Shown in pieces: positions 1-8,992 of a stretch of DNA of 64,000 bases. The notes beneath the pieces were generated by a model. The model saw nothing but the letters and a program-made list of their open reading frames with translations, did not search any database and was not told the DNA's origin. How positions within the stretch are numbered: position 1 is the first letter of the stretch; every line of letters starts with the position of its first letter. The translations under genes and the position numbers were made by a program. Origin of the DNA: an uncultured Chitinophaga sp. Its GTDB lineage: Bacteria; Bacteroidota; Bacteroidia; Chitinophagales; Chitinophagaceae. The stretch is from the NCBI RefSeq assembly GCF_902168175.1, contig NZ_CABHOU010000025.1, positions 558,001-622,000 on the forward strand, in the 5' to 3' direction.

Positions 1-1
1 G

Positions 2-67
2 CAGGAAGATGAGAAAACTTCCGGCACCGTAGAAGGTGCAGTATGTACGCCAGAAGGCGATTGTTAG
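2..67 (+). CDS. C-terminal end of an unknown protein (partial)
   Basis: The second frame is open from the left edge and ends at a TAG at 65–67, giving 21 residues that finish ...CTPEGDC. A strong intrinsic terminator follows 16 bases later, which supports this being a real 3' end. The fragment is hydrophilic and acidic with two Cys in the last seven residues. It is too short to assign to a family. Confidence 0.5.
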   Translation, partial: QEDEKTSGTVEGAVCTPEGDC

Positions 68-83
68 ATTTATTTATACAAAT

Positions 84-116
84 AAAAAGGCCGGATGACT
101 TTCCGGCCTTTTTTTA
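84..116 (+). terminator. intrinsic terminator
   Basis: A G+C-rich hairpin (AAAGGCCGGA / TTCCGGCCTTT, about five-base loop) runs straight into a run of seven T. It closes the partial gene at the left edge. Confidence 0.85.
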
Positions 117-282
117 TTCCCCAACCTGTGTAACCCGCCAAGCATAAGGAAAAACATGCCACTTAAATTTTAACATTTTAAATCCGCGCAGTCATTACAC
201 AACGTAGATGATAATGGAAACACTATTCACAGTAACCTGATTATCTGAACATTCCCAATTATTAACTAAAAGCATTTTTCTT

Positions 283-978
283 ATGAACAAATTCCAAATA
301 CCTCCTGTCGAGGGGGCGGGGGGAGGCTTGTCTCCAAAAGGCATGCAGCGCCGGCAATTCCTGACAAAACTTGCTGGTGCAGCATCTGTAGCAGCGGTTG
401 TTTCAGGGTGTAGTAAAGATGATAATGATAACAGCGGCATTAACCTGGGTTCAGGCGATCCGGGCATTCTCAACTATGCGTATGCGTTAGAACAGTTGGA
501 AGCAGCATTTTACACGCAGGTAATACTCACGCCTTATACCGGCATTACCGCTGATGAGAAAGCGTTACTGACAGACATCAGAGACCATGAGATCGCACAC
601 CGTGAGTTCTTTAAAAATGCCTTAGGATCTAAAGCTATTGTTTCGCTGGAAGTAAATTTTTCTGCGATCGACTTTACCAGCAGAGCCAGCGTACTGGCCA
701 CCGCCAAAGCGTTTGAAGACCTGGGCGTATCGGCTTACAACGGTGCGGGCAAACTGATCACCGACGGCACCTACCTGTTACTGGCAGGCAAAATCGTGTC
801 TGTAGAAGCACGTCATGCCGCCTACATCCGCGACCTGATCAGCAACGGTAGTTTCGCTGACAGCACTGTAATAGACGCTAACGGCCTCGATAAAGCACAA
901 ACTCCAAAACAGGTATTAAGTGTTGCTTCGAAATTTCTTAAATCGAAGCTGAACGCCAATAACCTGCCTACTTCCTGA
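283..978 (+). CDS. ferritin-like domain protein, Tat/lipoprotein signal
   Basis: A 231-residue exported ferritin-like protein (Ferritin_2 type). A twin-arginine motif (RRQFLTK, about residues 23–29) is followed by a hydrophobic stretch and a lipobox-like VSGC with Cys43, so it is probably a Tat-exported lipoprotein. The helical domain carries likely di-metal ligands: LEQLEAAFY near residue 70, DHEIAH near 105, FEDLG near 150 and VEARHAA near 178. The next gene is a paralogue 16 bases downstream, so the two are very likely co-transcribed. A second in-frame ATG at 343 (MQRRQF) would give a more ordinary Tat leader. The family is common in Bacteroidota; its substrate is unknown to me. Confidence 0.85.
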   Translation: MNKFQIPPVEGAGGGLSPKGMQRRQFLTKLAGAASVAAVVSGCSKDDNDNSGINLGSGDPGILNYAYALEQLEAAFYTQVILTPYTGITADEKALLTDIRDHEIAHREFFKNALGSKAIVSLEVNFSAIDFTSRASVLATAKAFEDLGVSAYNGAGKLITDGTYLLLAGKIVSVEARHAAYIRDLISNGSFADSTVIDANGLDKAQTPKQVLSVASKFLKSKLNANNLPTS

Positions 979-994
979 TCTTAAAAAATTTGTT

Positions 995-1831
995 ATGAAT
1001 CTCTTTCAGATACTGAACGATATAGAAAAAGTAGACCCAGAGGTATACGACAAACTGGATAACCGCCGCTCGGTGATGAAACAGTTTGCTAAAATAAGTG
1101 GAAAACTCGCCCTGGCAGCAGTTCCCATTGCTTTCGGCGGCATGTTTAAAAAAGCATATGGACAAGGTACTACAGCTGTTGTAGACACCCTCCAGTTCGC
1201 GCTTACACTCGAATATTTAGAAGCCGCGTTTTATGTAAAAGCGGTGAGTACTGCGGGACTTATTCCTGCTGGCGCCCCTACTGCGGCCATTACTACGATA
1301 CGCGATCACGAAACCGCACACGTAAACTTCCTGAAAACAGCTATTACTTCGCTGGGCGCAACGCCGGTAACATCACCTACGTTCGACTTTAGCGGGGGTA
1401 ATGGTAGTAATAATGGTCCTTTTAAAACAGTATTTTCCGACTATGGTCTGTTCCTAGCTGTAGCCCAAACCTTTGAAGATACAGGTGTAAGAGCCTATAA
1501 AGGCCAGGCGGGTAACCTCATTTCTAATAATGATGTACTCACTGCCGCGTTAAACATTCACTCCGTAGAAGCGCGCCATGCCGCCCACATCAGGAGCATG
1601 CGTAAGGCTGCAGGTGCTGCCGTGAAACCATGGATCACACTGAACGACACAGGCGGTATTGGTACGGCTGTAGCAGCCAGCTACGCGGGTGAAGAACTGA
1701 CTACGCAGGCGACTATTAATATTGTGAACATCAACGGCATGTCTATCAGTGCGAATGCAGCTTCCGAAGCGTTTGACGAAGACCTGAGCAAGGCGGCCGT
1801 GTTGGCAATTGTAGATCCGTTTATTGCCTAG
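995..1831 (+). CDS. ferritin-like domain protein with Tat-like leader
   Basis: A 278-residue paralogue of the preceding gene. The N-terminus has about 22 soluble residues, then RRSVMKQ and a hydrophobic segment ending AYGQ, which reads as a Tat-type leader without a lipobox Cys. The ferritin-like core shows LEYLEAAFY, DHETAH, FEDTGVRAY and VEARHAAHIR, matching the ligand pattern of the first copy. It is longer at the C-terminus by an Ala/Thr/Asn-rich segment. The 16-base gap to the upstream gene and shared terminator at 1869–1894 indicate a two-gene operon. A role in periplasmic metal or redox chemistry is inferred from the fold only. Confidence 0.85.
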   Translation: MNLFQILNDIEKVDPEVYDKLDNRRSVMKQFAKISGKLALAAVPIAFGGMFKKAYGQGTTAVVDTLQFALTLEYLEAAFYVKAVSTAGLIPAGAPTAAITTIRDHETAHVNFLKTAITSLGATPVTSPTFDFSGGNGSNNGPFKTVFSDYGLFLAVAQTFEDTGVRAYKGQAGNLISNNDVLTAALNIHSVEARHAAHIRSMRKAAGAAVKPWITLNDTGGIGTAVAASYAGEELTTQATINIVNINGMSISANAASEAFDEDLSKAAVLAIVDPFIA

Positions 1832-1868
1832 ATAGAATGCGATGCCATAATTGAGTGGATGGTTTCAA

Positions 1869-1896
1869 AAAGCCAGGCTGTGAGGCCTGGCTTTAC
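1869..1896. terminator. bidirectional terminator
   Basis: The perfect stem AAAGCCAGGC / GCCTGGCTTT lies between two convergent genes, with A-rich and T-rich flanks. It can serve the ferritin-like operon (+) and the glycosyltransferase (−). Confidence 0.75.
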
Positions 1897-2946
1897 TTAT
1901 TTGCGGGAAATCAGTTCAGTGGCCATATCCACCAAACTTTGCCCCAGTACGCGGTGGTTATATTTTTCTGTGATAACCTTATACCCGTTCTCAGCCATCT
2001 GCTCTCTCAAAGCAACATCGGTTTTGAGTTTGAGTATTGCATCGGCCATGGCACTGGCATCTATACTGGTGAGTAGTATATCTTTGTTATCTGTAAATAT
2101 TTCGTGTATAGCGGGCGTATCTTTCGAAATAATCGCCTTTTTCACGGAAGCGTAATGGTAAATCTTATTAGGGATCACCAGGTCGGCCTTTAGGGTGTTG
2201 CCAAAAATACCCAGGCATACGTCGAAGCGGTTCATCTCCTTAGATAAATCTTCGTAATTAACCCAGCCCGCCAGCGATACGTTCGATAACCCGTACTCAG
2301 CTACCAGCTTTTTTATCTTTTCAAACTCGAAGCCTGAACCTATTAGACGGAATTCAATCTCTTCATGATGTTTGAGTACACGGGCGGCTTCTACGATCTG
2401 CGTAACACCCTGTAAGGGAATAAACCCGCCGTAAAACCCTACGATGAACTTACCTGCAGGCTTATCTTCTACCGGCATCGGGTAAAAAGAATCGGTATTT
2501 ACACCTACCGGCAGCACCTTCAGTTTATCCAGCGGTATTCCGAAAGTATCGTGAAAGTACTGCCTGTGGCAATTCGTATCACACACCACCAGGTCGGCCA
2601 TCTTCATGGAAATCTTATCTTTCAGGTAGTTTTTATAGGCGCGTGGAGAATAACGGCTCACCTTTTTATAATCAAAAACCTTGGTGAGATAACGGGAAAT
2701 AAGCGGATCGAAAATTACCGGTTTATCGGACAACAGCTTTACCAGCGGAACGTTTGTATGGGTAAACGATGGCATAAACACCACATCGGCGGCTTTAATG
2801 GCAGCTTTCATTTTGCTGAAGCCGAACGACTTCTCCCTGTAACTGTAAAAAGAAAGTTCGACACCCGGGATGGTATTCAAACCATCGATAAGCACCTGGG
2901 TCCTGTTATAAGAACGGTCGAATTTGCCGGCAAAAAGGATTTTCAT
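1897..2946 (-). CDS. glycosyltransferase family 4 protein
   Basis: A 349-residue cytoplasmic GT-B fold glycosyltransferase. The N-terminal half begins MKILFAGKFD and has the acceptor-side Rossmann pattern. The C-terminal half has the Glycos_transf_1 signature: VGFYGGFIPLQGV near residue 172, FRLIGSGFE near 205, and a nucleotide-sugar region with IPNKIYHYASVKKAII near 265 followed by HEIF. No signal peptide or membrane span is seen. It is divergent from a second GT4 gene with 127 bases between the starts, so both may act in surface polysaccharide or lipid glycosylation. Donor and acceptor cannot be told from sequence. Confidence 0.85.
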   Translation of the reverse strand: MKILFAGKFDRSYNRTQVLIDGLNTIPGVELSFYSYREKSFGFSKMKAAIKAADVVFMPSFTHTNVPLVKLLSDKPVIFDPLISRYLTKVFDYKKVSRYSPRAYKNYLKDKISMKMADLVVCDTNCHRQYFHDTFGIPLDKLKVLPVGVNTDSFYPMPVEDKPAGKFIVGFYGGFIPLQGVTQIVEAARVLKHHEEIEFRLIGSGFEFEKIKKLVAEYGLSNVSLAGWVNYEDLSKEMNRFDVCLGIFGNTLKADLVIPNKIYHYASVKKAIISKDTPAIHEIFTDNKDILLTSIDASAMADAILKLKTDVALREQMAENGYKVITEKYNHRVLGQSLVDMATELISRK

Positions 2947-3073
2947 TGTTGGTTGCAGGTATTAACTAATTTGTAGGTCATAGTTATGCTGATGCCCGCA
3001 AGATAGTTTTTTAAAAACACACTTATCTGAGAAAAATTTATTTCTTTGTGCCCGTAAAATCAATGTAAACGCC

Positions 3074-4138
3074 ATGTCGAAAGCGCCATTACGCATACTG
3101 GAAATGAATTTTGAACGTGGCTGGAGAGGCGGCGAACGGCAAACGTTGTATACCCTGCAGGGCTTTAGCAAAGCGGGGATGCAGGTAAGTATCCTTTGCC
3201 GTAAAGGGTTCCCGATGGAACAACGTGCAGGAGCCGAAGGCTTTAAAACCCACGGTTTTAAAAATGTACTCGGGGCGCTTGTTTACCTGGTGTTTAACGG
3301 GCACAAATACGATATCCTTCATACACAAACTTCGCACTTCCTCACCTATTGCGTACTGTCAAAACCTTTTCACCGCGCTAAAATTGTGTTTACCCGCCGG
3401 GTCGATTTTGTGCCAAAGGGACGTATGACATGGCTGAAATACAAGCTTACCGACAAAGTTGTAGCCATCAGCTCTGCGATCAAACGCATCGTGGAAACGT
3501 TCTCCGGCAAAGACGTTCCGCTGATATCAAGCGCTATTGTGGCCAAACAGTTAAACAAGGAACGTGCAAGGCAGATACTGGCCGAACATCATATTTCAGC
3601 AGGCAAAAAAATAGTGGGCACTACGGCTGCATTGGTACAACACAAAGATCCTTTAACCATGGTGGAAGCCGTTCGCCAGTTGGCCACCAAACGCAACGAC
3701 TTCGTATTCCTGCACTTCGGCAAAGGCAACCTGGAAGAAGCCGTGCAGCAAAAGATCAAAGAATATAAACTGGAAGAACAATACAAACTGATGGGCTTTT
3801 ACCCGGAAGTGGAAGATGTGTTTTCTGTACTGAACGTATTTGCCATGAGTTCTGAAGAAGAAGGCCTGGGCAGCAGCGTGCTGGATGCCTTTCTATATAA
3901 AGTACCCGCAGTATCTACCAACGCCGGCGGGTTAGTTGACCTAGTAGGCGAAGGCCGCGGCATTATGTGCGAAGTGAGGGACGCCAGTGGTCTGGCAGAA
4001 GGTATGAACGCCCTGTTAGAATCGCCCGAACTGCGCGGGCAGCTTACCGAAAAGGCTTACCAGTACGCAGTTACCGAACACAACATCGATCATCTTACGC
4101 AAAAGTACAAAGCCCTCTTCGCCTCCATGGGCCTTTAA
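3074..4138 (+). CDS. glycosyltransferase family 4 protein
   Basis: A 354-residue retaining GT-B glycosyltransferase. The N-terminus shows the GT4-type glycine-rich acceptor loop (GWRGGERQ, residues about 16–23). The C-terminal donor domain has VGTTAALVQHKDP near 182, FLHFGKGN near 218 and the E-x7-E region SSEEEGLGSSVLDAF near 260 with NAGGLVDLV following. It stands alone and is divergent from the GT4 gene at 1897–2946. The stop codon abuts the end of a convergent cupin gene. Substrate is not predictable. Confidence 0.87.
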   Translation: MSKAPLRILEMNFERGWRGGERQTLYTLQGFSKAGMQVSILCRKGFPMEQRAGAEGFKTHGFKNVLGALVYLVFNGHKYDILHTQTSHFLTYCVLSKPFHRAKIVFTRRVDFVPKGRMTWLKYKLTDKVVAISSAIKRIVETFSGKDVPLISSAIVAKQLNKERARQILAEHHISAGKKIVGTTAALVQHKDPLTMVEAVRQLATKRNDFVFLHFGKGNLEEAVQQKIKEYKLEEQYKLMGFYPEVEDVFSVLNVFAMSSEEEGLGSSVLDAFLYKVPAVSTNAGGLVDLVGEGRGIMCEVRDASGLAEGMNALLESPELRGQLTEKAYQYAVTEHNIDHLTQKYKALFASMGL

Positions 4139-4645
4139 CTAACGTGTCATTTCTGCAATAAGCGTTGCATGAGCGGGGTACTCCGCCGACAAAGCGGCCC
4201 TGTCTGCCAGTTCAAAATCTGCAAAATCGAAGCCCGGCGCTACCGTGCAACCCACCAGCGCGTAAGTGCCCTGTGCCGCTACCCTGGAGCCGAACCAGCT
4301 GCCTGCGGGAATTAACGCCTGAAATGAAGCACCCTCCTCCACATCGCGGCCCAACAAATGTATTTTTAGTTCACCGGTGGGTGTTATTTCATAAATGTGG
4401 AGCGTATCTCCCGCATAAAAATGCCACATTTCATCAGCGGCAATGCGGTGAAAAGCAGAGAAATCGCCCTTTTGCAGCAGGAAATAAATACCAGTGGCGG
4501 CATTACGCCCGCCATGAAAAGTAGCCGGCAACACCTGTTGCGGTAACGTAAGCGGCGCCCTGTAGGTTTCGCGGAAGGCACCGCCCTCCACATGTTGCTG
4601 TAAATCCAGTTTGTTTATCCAGTATGCTGCGGTGTTATTTTCCAT
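4139..4645 (-). CDS. cupin domain protein, DUF985 family
   Basis: A 168-residue single-domain cupin of the DUF985 type. Characteristic stretches are the N-terminal YWINKLDLQQHVEGGAFRE, then GIYFLLQKGDFSAFHR (about 72–87), DEMWHFYAGDTLHIYEI (about 91–107) and IPAGSWFGSRV (about 131–141). His and Glu residues of these strands could bind a metal. No signal peptide is visible. The gene ends exactly where the convergent glycosyltransferase ends. Biochemical activity of this family is not established as far as I know. Confidence 0.88.
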   Translation of the reverse strand: MENNTAAYWINKLDLQQHVEGGAFRETYRAPLTLPQQVLPATFHGGRNAATGIYFLLQKGDFSAFHRIAADEMWHFYAGDTLHIYEITPTGELKIHLLGRDVEEGASFQALIPAGSWFGSRVAAQGTYALVGCTVAPGFDFADFELADRAALSAEYPAHATLIAEMTR

Positions 4646-4795
4646 GGCATAAACTTAATAAATACTGTTATCAGGATAACGAATAATGTTGCACAAATAA
4701 TCATTGTCAGCAAAAACCAGCGAAACACCCCTTAATTTTGCAGGCCAGGTGGTATGCAAGAGGATACCGGGTAACCAATCAGCAACAGGACCTGT

Positions 4796-4803
4796 TACTT
4801 TTG
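4796..4803 (+). promoter_or_regulatory. Bacteroidota-type -7 promoter element
   Basis: TACTTTTG is an exact match to the Bacteroidota -7 consensus TAnnTTTG and lies 30 bases upstream of the FMN reductase start. No convincing -33 TTTG accompanies it. A second match (TAATTTTG, 4733–4740) lies further up. Confidence 0.5.
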
Positions 4804-4833
4804 CAGTAGAAAAATCTATCTAAAGCACTATAT

Positions 4834-5412
4834 ATGCTCAATCTTAAAATTATCGTAACGAGTACACGTCCCGGACGTAAAGGCATTATTTTCGGAAACT
4901 GGCTGCTGGAAGAGGCGAAGAAACTACCTGAGTTTAATGTTGAACTGGTAGACCTGGCGGAAATTAACCTGCCGCTAATGAATGAAGCCAACCATCCTGC
5001 CATGCGTAAATATGAACACCAGCATACGAAAGACTGGAGCGCCAAGATCGAAGAGGCCGATGCTTTTATTTTCGTAACACCTGAATACAACTACAGCTTT
5101 ACCGCTGCCTTCAAAAATGCGATCGATTACCTGCACAGTGAATGGAAACACAAGGCAGTGGGTATTTTCAGCTATGGCGGCATTTCCGCCGGCACCCGCG
5201 CCCAGCAAATGATGCGGCTGGTGCTGGCTTCTATGAGCATGACGGTGGTAAATGAAGCGGTAACCATCCCAATGTACACCCAGCACATCGACGAGGACAA
5301 TAATTTCTCGGCCACCGAGCAAATAGAGCGTACGACCAGTATCATGTTACAGTCGGTCGCTAAATGGGGCAGGCTGTTAAAAGCTATCAGGGAGGACGAA
5401 ACGAAGAAATAA
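4834..5412 (+). CDS. NADPH-dependent FMN reductase family protein
   Basis: A 192-residue flavodoxin-fold reductase. The phosphate-binding loop for FMN is STRPGRKG (about residues 10–17), and the family signature TPEYNYSFTAAFKNAIDYL lies near residues 82–100, followed by SYGGISAGTRA near 112. The protein is cytoplasmic, with no leader. It likely uses NAD(P)H to reduce FMN, quinones or other electrophiles. It is a single gene with its own -7 element and a strong terminator immediately after it. Confidence 0.9.
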   Translation: MLNLKIIVTSTRPGRKGIIFGNWLLEEAKKLPEFNVELVDLAEINLPLMNEANHPAMRKYEHQHTKDWSAKIEEADAFIFVTPEYNYSFTAAFKNAIDYLHSEWKHKAVGIFSYGGISAGTRAQQMMRLVLASMSMTVVNEAVTIPMYTQHIDEDNNFSATEQIERTTSIMLQSVAKWGRLLKAIREDETKK

Positions 5413-5418
5413 ACAGAA

Positions 5419-5449
5419 AGGCCCCGCAGCATTGCGGGGCCTCTTTTTA
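5419..5449 (+). terminator. intrinsic terminator
   Basis: Ten-base perfect stem AGGCCCCGCA / TGCGGGGCCT, four-base loop, then CTTTTT. It ends the FMN reductase gene; the convergent PepSY gene stops at its edge. Confidence 0.9.
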
Positions 5450-6610
5450 TATTGATGATTTTGCCAGCGCGGGCATTTTCTTTACCGGCTGCTTCTTTTT
5501 CGATTTATACTTTCGTCCCCACCAGATGTATATACCGGTAACGGGCATACTGGCGCAAATAAGACTGGCCAGGAACATGATGATCTTACCCGGCAGCCCG
5601 AATATGGCGCCCACGTGTATATCATAGTTCATCCGACGTAACTTATCACCAAACCCTTTGTCTGCATACTCCCCATTATAAAGGGCGTTTGCAGGAAACT
5701 GTTTCAGCGTATGCTGGTCGTACACATAGGTATCGGAGTTGTAATAAGTGCCGGGGCGGTGGTTAATTCCCGCTTCCAGCGTGCCTTTATCGTCTGCAGG
5801 CATGTAAAAGTAAACCCCCTCGTCCTTAGAGGCTTTCGCATACAGCTTTTGCCAAATAATATCTTCAGGATTGGTCACTTTACCGATCTGCGTAGTGTCA
5901 GACACCAGTACTTCTGCATCGGTCAGCGATTTACCGCCTGTGGTAACGAAATAAAGGGATTTACTGAACCATTCAAAACCCCATACCAGGCCGGTAAAGG
6001 CCAGCACGAAACCGATGGCCATCATATAAAACCCGAGTACGTTATGGAGGTCGTAGTTCAGCCGACGCCACTGCGCTTTCCATTTAACGGAGAAACGTTG
6101 TTTTGCCGCGCTCTTGTTTTTAGGCCACCACAATACTAATCCGGAAATGAGCATGATCACGAATACGAGTGTAGCGGTAGCCACTACCGGCTGACCAATG
6201 GCCGGTGGCAGCCACAGGTAAAAGTGCCCGTGCAGGATGAAGTGGAAAAAGTCCTCCTCCTCGCTCCACACCTTTTTCACCTCGCCGGTATACGGATCAA
6301 TAAACACCTGGTAATAATAGTCCGGATTCGCACCATAATACATCACTGTCGCACTTTTATCACGACCGGGATACGATATTGCGTTCGGCTTTTTGCCTGT
6401 CACCAACGGCCCGGCAATGGCTTTTAGCTTTGAAGGCGGCAAGGGTTTAACGTCTTCCCTCGTTTCGGTGGTCAGGTACGTGAAAGCCATCTTTTTGATC
6501 TCATGCTCGAAAGCCAGTATACAACCGGTGATGGCAATCACAAAAACAACTAACCCGGATGCAAACCCGAGCCAGAGATGTATTTTTCCTATTAACTTTT
6601 TAATGCTCAT
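5447..6610 (-). CDS. PepSY-associated transmembrane protein
   Basis: A 387-residue inner-membrane protein of the PepSY_TM (PiuB-like) family. Hydrophobic helices are at about residues 10–33, 130–160, 190–215 and 340–365. The first begins with the typical KIHLWLGFASGLVVF pattern, and a PepSY-like periplasmic domain lies between the first two helices. A conserved HxxxGxxxG-type region (HLWLGFASG; later HVGAIFGLPGK) is seen. Family members often accompany TonB-dependent siderophore receptors and may act in siderophore or flavin-linked reduction. No receptor is adjacent here, and 1.2 kb upstream is gene-poor. Confidence 0.88.
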   Translation of the reverse strand: MSIKKLIGKIHLWLGFASGLVVFVIAITGCILAFEHEIKKMAFTYLTTETREDVKPLPPSKLKAIAGPLVTGKKPNAISYPGRDKSATVMYYGANPDYYYQVFIDPYTGEVKKVWSEEEDFFHFILHGHFYLWLPPAIGQPVVATATLVFVIMLISGLVLWWPKNKSAAKQRFSVKWKAQWRRLNYDLHNVLGFYMMAIGFVLAFTGLVWGFEWFSKSLYFVTTGGKSLTDAEVLVSDTTQIGKVTNPEDIIWQKLYAKASKDEGVYFYMPADDKGTLEAGINHRPGTYYNSDTYVYDQHTLKQFPANALYNGEYADKGFGDKLRRMNYDIHVGAIFGLPGKIIMFLASLICASMPVTGIYIWWGRKYKSKKKQPVKKMPALAKSSI

Positions 6611-7242
6611 ATTAAACCATGTAGCTTAATGTCAAACGGCAGTTCCGTGAAATACGGGAACGATGGCAACATGATCCTGCGTAAGGTAAATAGTCTTCCA
6701 GGCCGGAAGAACCGGCCGGCTGGGTTGTTTACATTCACGTTGGTCGTATATCCGTAATAACTACCTGCAAAGGTGCTTCCTTAAAAACTCAGGCATTGAT
6801 CAAATCGGGAAAACGACTTACGCAAACGGGAAAAATTAGGCTGGGACAGGCGGAAGGGGTACTATTAAGCCCCCGTTGTGTCACTCTCTTCAGCAGCAGC
6901 TACAACACCGAACAGGGGAAGCCAGCGGGTTAAATAATATCATACTTTGGAGGGTACTGGCATCAAAAAAGCGGGAATTACTAATGTAACTATATAGAAA
7001 TCAATTATATAGTTATGACACTCTGTGTAAAAAATGCCACTAATTCATTCGAAATCAAGCAAATAAGCACATCAAGTCCGCCTCATATCCACCTCATATC
7101 CGCATCATCTCCCTTTATCCCGGTGTTATATTACCTTTATACTGGCTTTACATACATCTCATCCTCCTGTCTGGTACTTCCTTCCTTCAACATTACGCCG
7201 GCGAATCACCTGCTTCCCAACCTGTATCGTGCGGGCAAAAAA

Positions 7243-7272
7243 GAAGGAAGGGCAGACGCCCCTCCTTTTACC
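7243..7272 (+). terminator. possible weak terminator hairpin
   Basis: AAGGAAGGGC and GCCCCTCCTT pair with one mismatch around a four-base loop, followed by TTTTA. No annotated gene ends just upstream, so it may be a relic or belong to an unrecognised transcript. Confidence 0.3.
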
Positions 7273-7361
7273 CTACTTGTTATTGTTAACCGTTTTCATG
7301 TTCAACTTGCAATTTGAACATCAAACAACCAAAGTTCTCTTTACCTGTAGCATATTTGTTT

Positions 7362-7391
7362 GGGCAGCGCATCGCCTCCGATGCACTGCCC
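7362..7391. other. strong hairpin of unknown role
   Basis: GGGCAG-C-GCATCG / CGATGC-A-CTGCCC forms a 12-pair stem with one mismatch and a four-base loop. Neither side carries a T-run, so it is not a standard intrinsic terminator. It sits in the middle of the gene-poor region. Confidence 0.5.
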
Positions 7392-7817
7392 GGTAACGCG
7401 GTATGGTTCTACACGATGTACAATTAATGGTTAAGCTTAACGCTGACTATAGCCAATACGCCATGCAAAGCAAGCATATACAGGCATCCGCTTAAGGAAA
7501 CAGTAAAGCAATCAGCGTTCTGTTTCAGGGAAATAAATCAACATAAAGGAAAATACTTATGGCGCGACCGGGGAACAACTGGCTGCTAACCATGGCAAAC
7601 ACTGCTATACGAACAAATAAACCGGAGAAATATAATTGGGATTTTTGTTAATGGACAATGCCGTTGTACATCAACAGAATAAAATTATCGCATCACTTCA
7701 ACTAAAAAAAAATATTTTATGCTGATAATTGATTACATTATAGTAATACGTGTTACAACGTTTATGCGTTAACGACAACCGCATGCAGCTGTAGCTGCCG
7801 GATAAGAAATAGGTGCC

Positions 7818-8504
7818 TTATGCGATCTGCATCCCATCTGACAATGCGGTTTGCAAAGCCCGCCACCTGTGATAAGGCAACTCCTGCTCCGCTAAGCCCA
7901 TGAACACATTAAATACTTCGTTAGGCGCATTATTCTTAATGTCCGACATCCAGTTAACTACCTCAGCATCGTTGATGGCACGTAACATCCAGCGGCTTTC
8001 TTCTAACAGACTGTTTGGCGGCAAAGCGCTCAGTATCGCATGTTCCAGTTGTACGATCATCGCATCTGAATAGTGAATCCACAATACACCATTCAATACT
8101 TTTTCTTCCTTGTTCATGTGGTAAAGCGTGAAGGCGATCAGTTCATTAAAATCATAGAAGATGCGGTTACCGGCTTTTTTCCTGGCGCTATCATCTTTTG
8201 CAACACGCCAGTTGGCTATTTGTTCCAACAGGTCGTGGCGTTGTGCGTTAGCGGTTATATGTTCGCGTTTAAATTCTTCGGCCAGCGAAGCGTTGCAGGG
8301 TTGTAATGCGGGTATGATAAAACGGTCCTCAAGACCGTTATGCAAATCGAGGCAACGTAACAACTGCTCCAGTTCCAGCAAAGTATTTACCGCCTGATCG
8401 TCGCGGGCGAAATCGGTTTGCTGAATGAGCAGGGCAAGGTGATATAACATCGCCCTCATACCTTTATGCAGCTGGTTGAAAATATTATAACGTGCATTTT
8501 CCAT
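7818..8504 (-). CDS. hemerythrin-like (HHE) domain protein
   Basis: A 228-residue all-helical cytoplasmic protein resembling hemerythrin HHE cation-binding proteins. Candidate ligands recur on helices: LHKGMRAMLYH (residues 13–23), LHNGLEDRFIIPAL (about 55–68), REHITANAQRH (about 80–90) and LYHMNKEEKVL (about 132–142). The C-terminal 75 residues are not part of the core bundle. The likely role is a di-iron oxygen or redox sensor or store; function is inferred from the fold. It is a single gene with 102 bases to its upstream neighbour. Confidence 0.75.
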   Translation of the reverse strand: MENARYNIFNQLHKGMRAMLYHLALLIQQTDFARDDQAVNTLLELEQLLRCLDLHNGLEDRFIIPALQPCNASLAEEFKREHITANAQRHDLLEQIANWRVAKDDSARKKAGNRIFYDFNELIAFTLYHMNKEEKVLNGVLWIHYSDAMIVQLEHAILSALPPNSLLEESRWMLRAINDAEVVNWMSDIKNNAPNEVFNVFMGLAEQELPYHRWRALQTALSDGMQIA

Positions 8505-8606
8505 ATCGGCTTAAATATGTTACAATATTCCGTAGCATAAGCCGGTAGAAAAAGCCACGGTTGCATCAATTGTTAAATACAATGGCCCAATTGTAGATAA
8601 AGATAG

Positions 8607-8981
8607 TCAGAGCGCCAGGCGGAAATCCTTATCTGTAAAGAGTATAACAAAAGGCAGTACGCACACAATGAGTGAGTTATAATAATGATTAAACTCATGG
8701 TGAGCCATATGTGAGGTGAATGCGCCGATAGCAAAAGGCAACAGGAAAAGCACCGACGCATTTTTAAGATGCGGCACAAATAAACCGGCAATCAGTCCCA
8801 TCACTCCCAATACTTCTGCATACCCGATTACCAGTGTCCAGGTTTCATTAAAGCCCAATGATTTCATGCTTTCCATCATCGATGTTTTTTTGATTACTTT
8901 AAACAGACCGGCATATCCGAAAATATAAGTAAAGTATGCCAGGGCAGCGTAATGCACGATTGTTCTGATTTCCATTTTCAT
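8607..8981 (-). CDS. DoxX family membrane protein
   Basis: A 124-residue four-helix inner-membrane protein of the DoxX/DoxX-like type, with helices at about residues 10–28, 48–67, 73–90 and 97–117. It has the family features GYAGLFKVIKK and GYAEVLGVMGLIAGLFVP. The ATG at 8981 is chosen; a TTG one codon earlier and an ATG at 8975 are alternatives. It is divergent from an HxlR regulator with an 81-base shared control region, an arrangement typical of DoxX genes controlled by HxlR-type redox sensors. Confidence 0.85.
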   Translation of the reverse strand: MKMEIRTIVHYAALAYFTYIFGYAGLFKVIKKTSMMESMKSLGFNETWTLVIGYAEVLGVMGLIAGLFVPHLKNASVLFLLPFAIGAFTSHMAHHEFNHYYNSLIVCVLPFVILFTDKDFRLAL

Positions 8982-8992
8982 CAATTTTCTTT

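Larger units (their letters stand above)
6611..7817. other. 1.2 kb gene-poor intergenic region
   Basis: No convincing gene in this stretch between the PepSY protein start and the hemerythrin-like gene end. An open frame at 7015–7317 (+) has low-complexity Ser/Pro/Tyr composition and no recognisable domain. Two hairpins stand out, at 7243–7269 and 7362–7391. The PepSY gene promoter should lie near 6620–6900, but I see no exact TAnnTTTG match on its strand. Confidence 0.6.

Noticed and set aside
195-473. 92-codon minus-strand frame overlapping the first ferritin-like gene
   Set aside because: Antisense to a conserved exported protein; no independent support.
6760-6900. Possible cobalamin-type riboswitch upstream of the PepSY gene
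   Set aside because: A GGTGC-like string and GGGAA-like strings occur, but on the wrong strand for the PepSY gene and without the conserved B12-box order.
7015-7317. 100-codon open frame on the plus strand in the gene-poor region
   Set aside because: Low-complexity Ser/Pro/Tyr composition, no domain, no supporting promoter; looks like chance.
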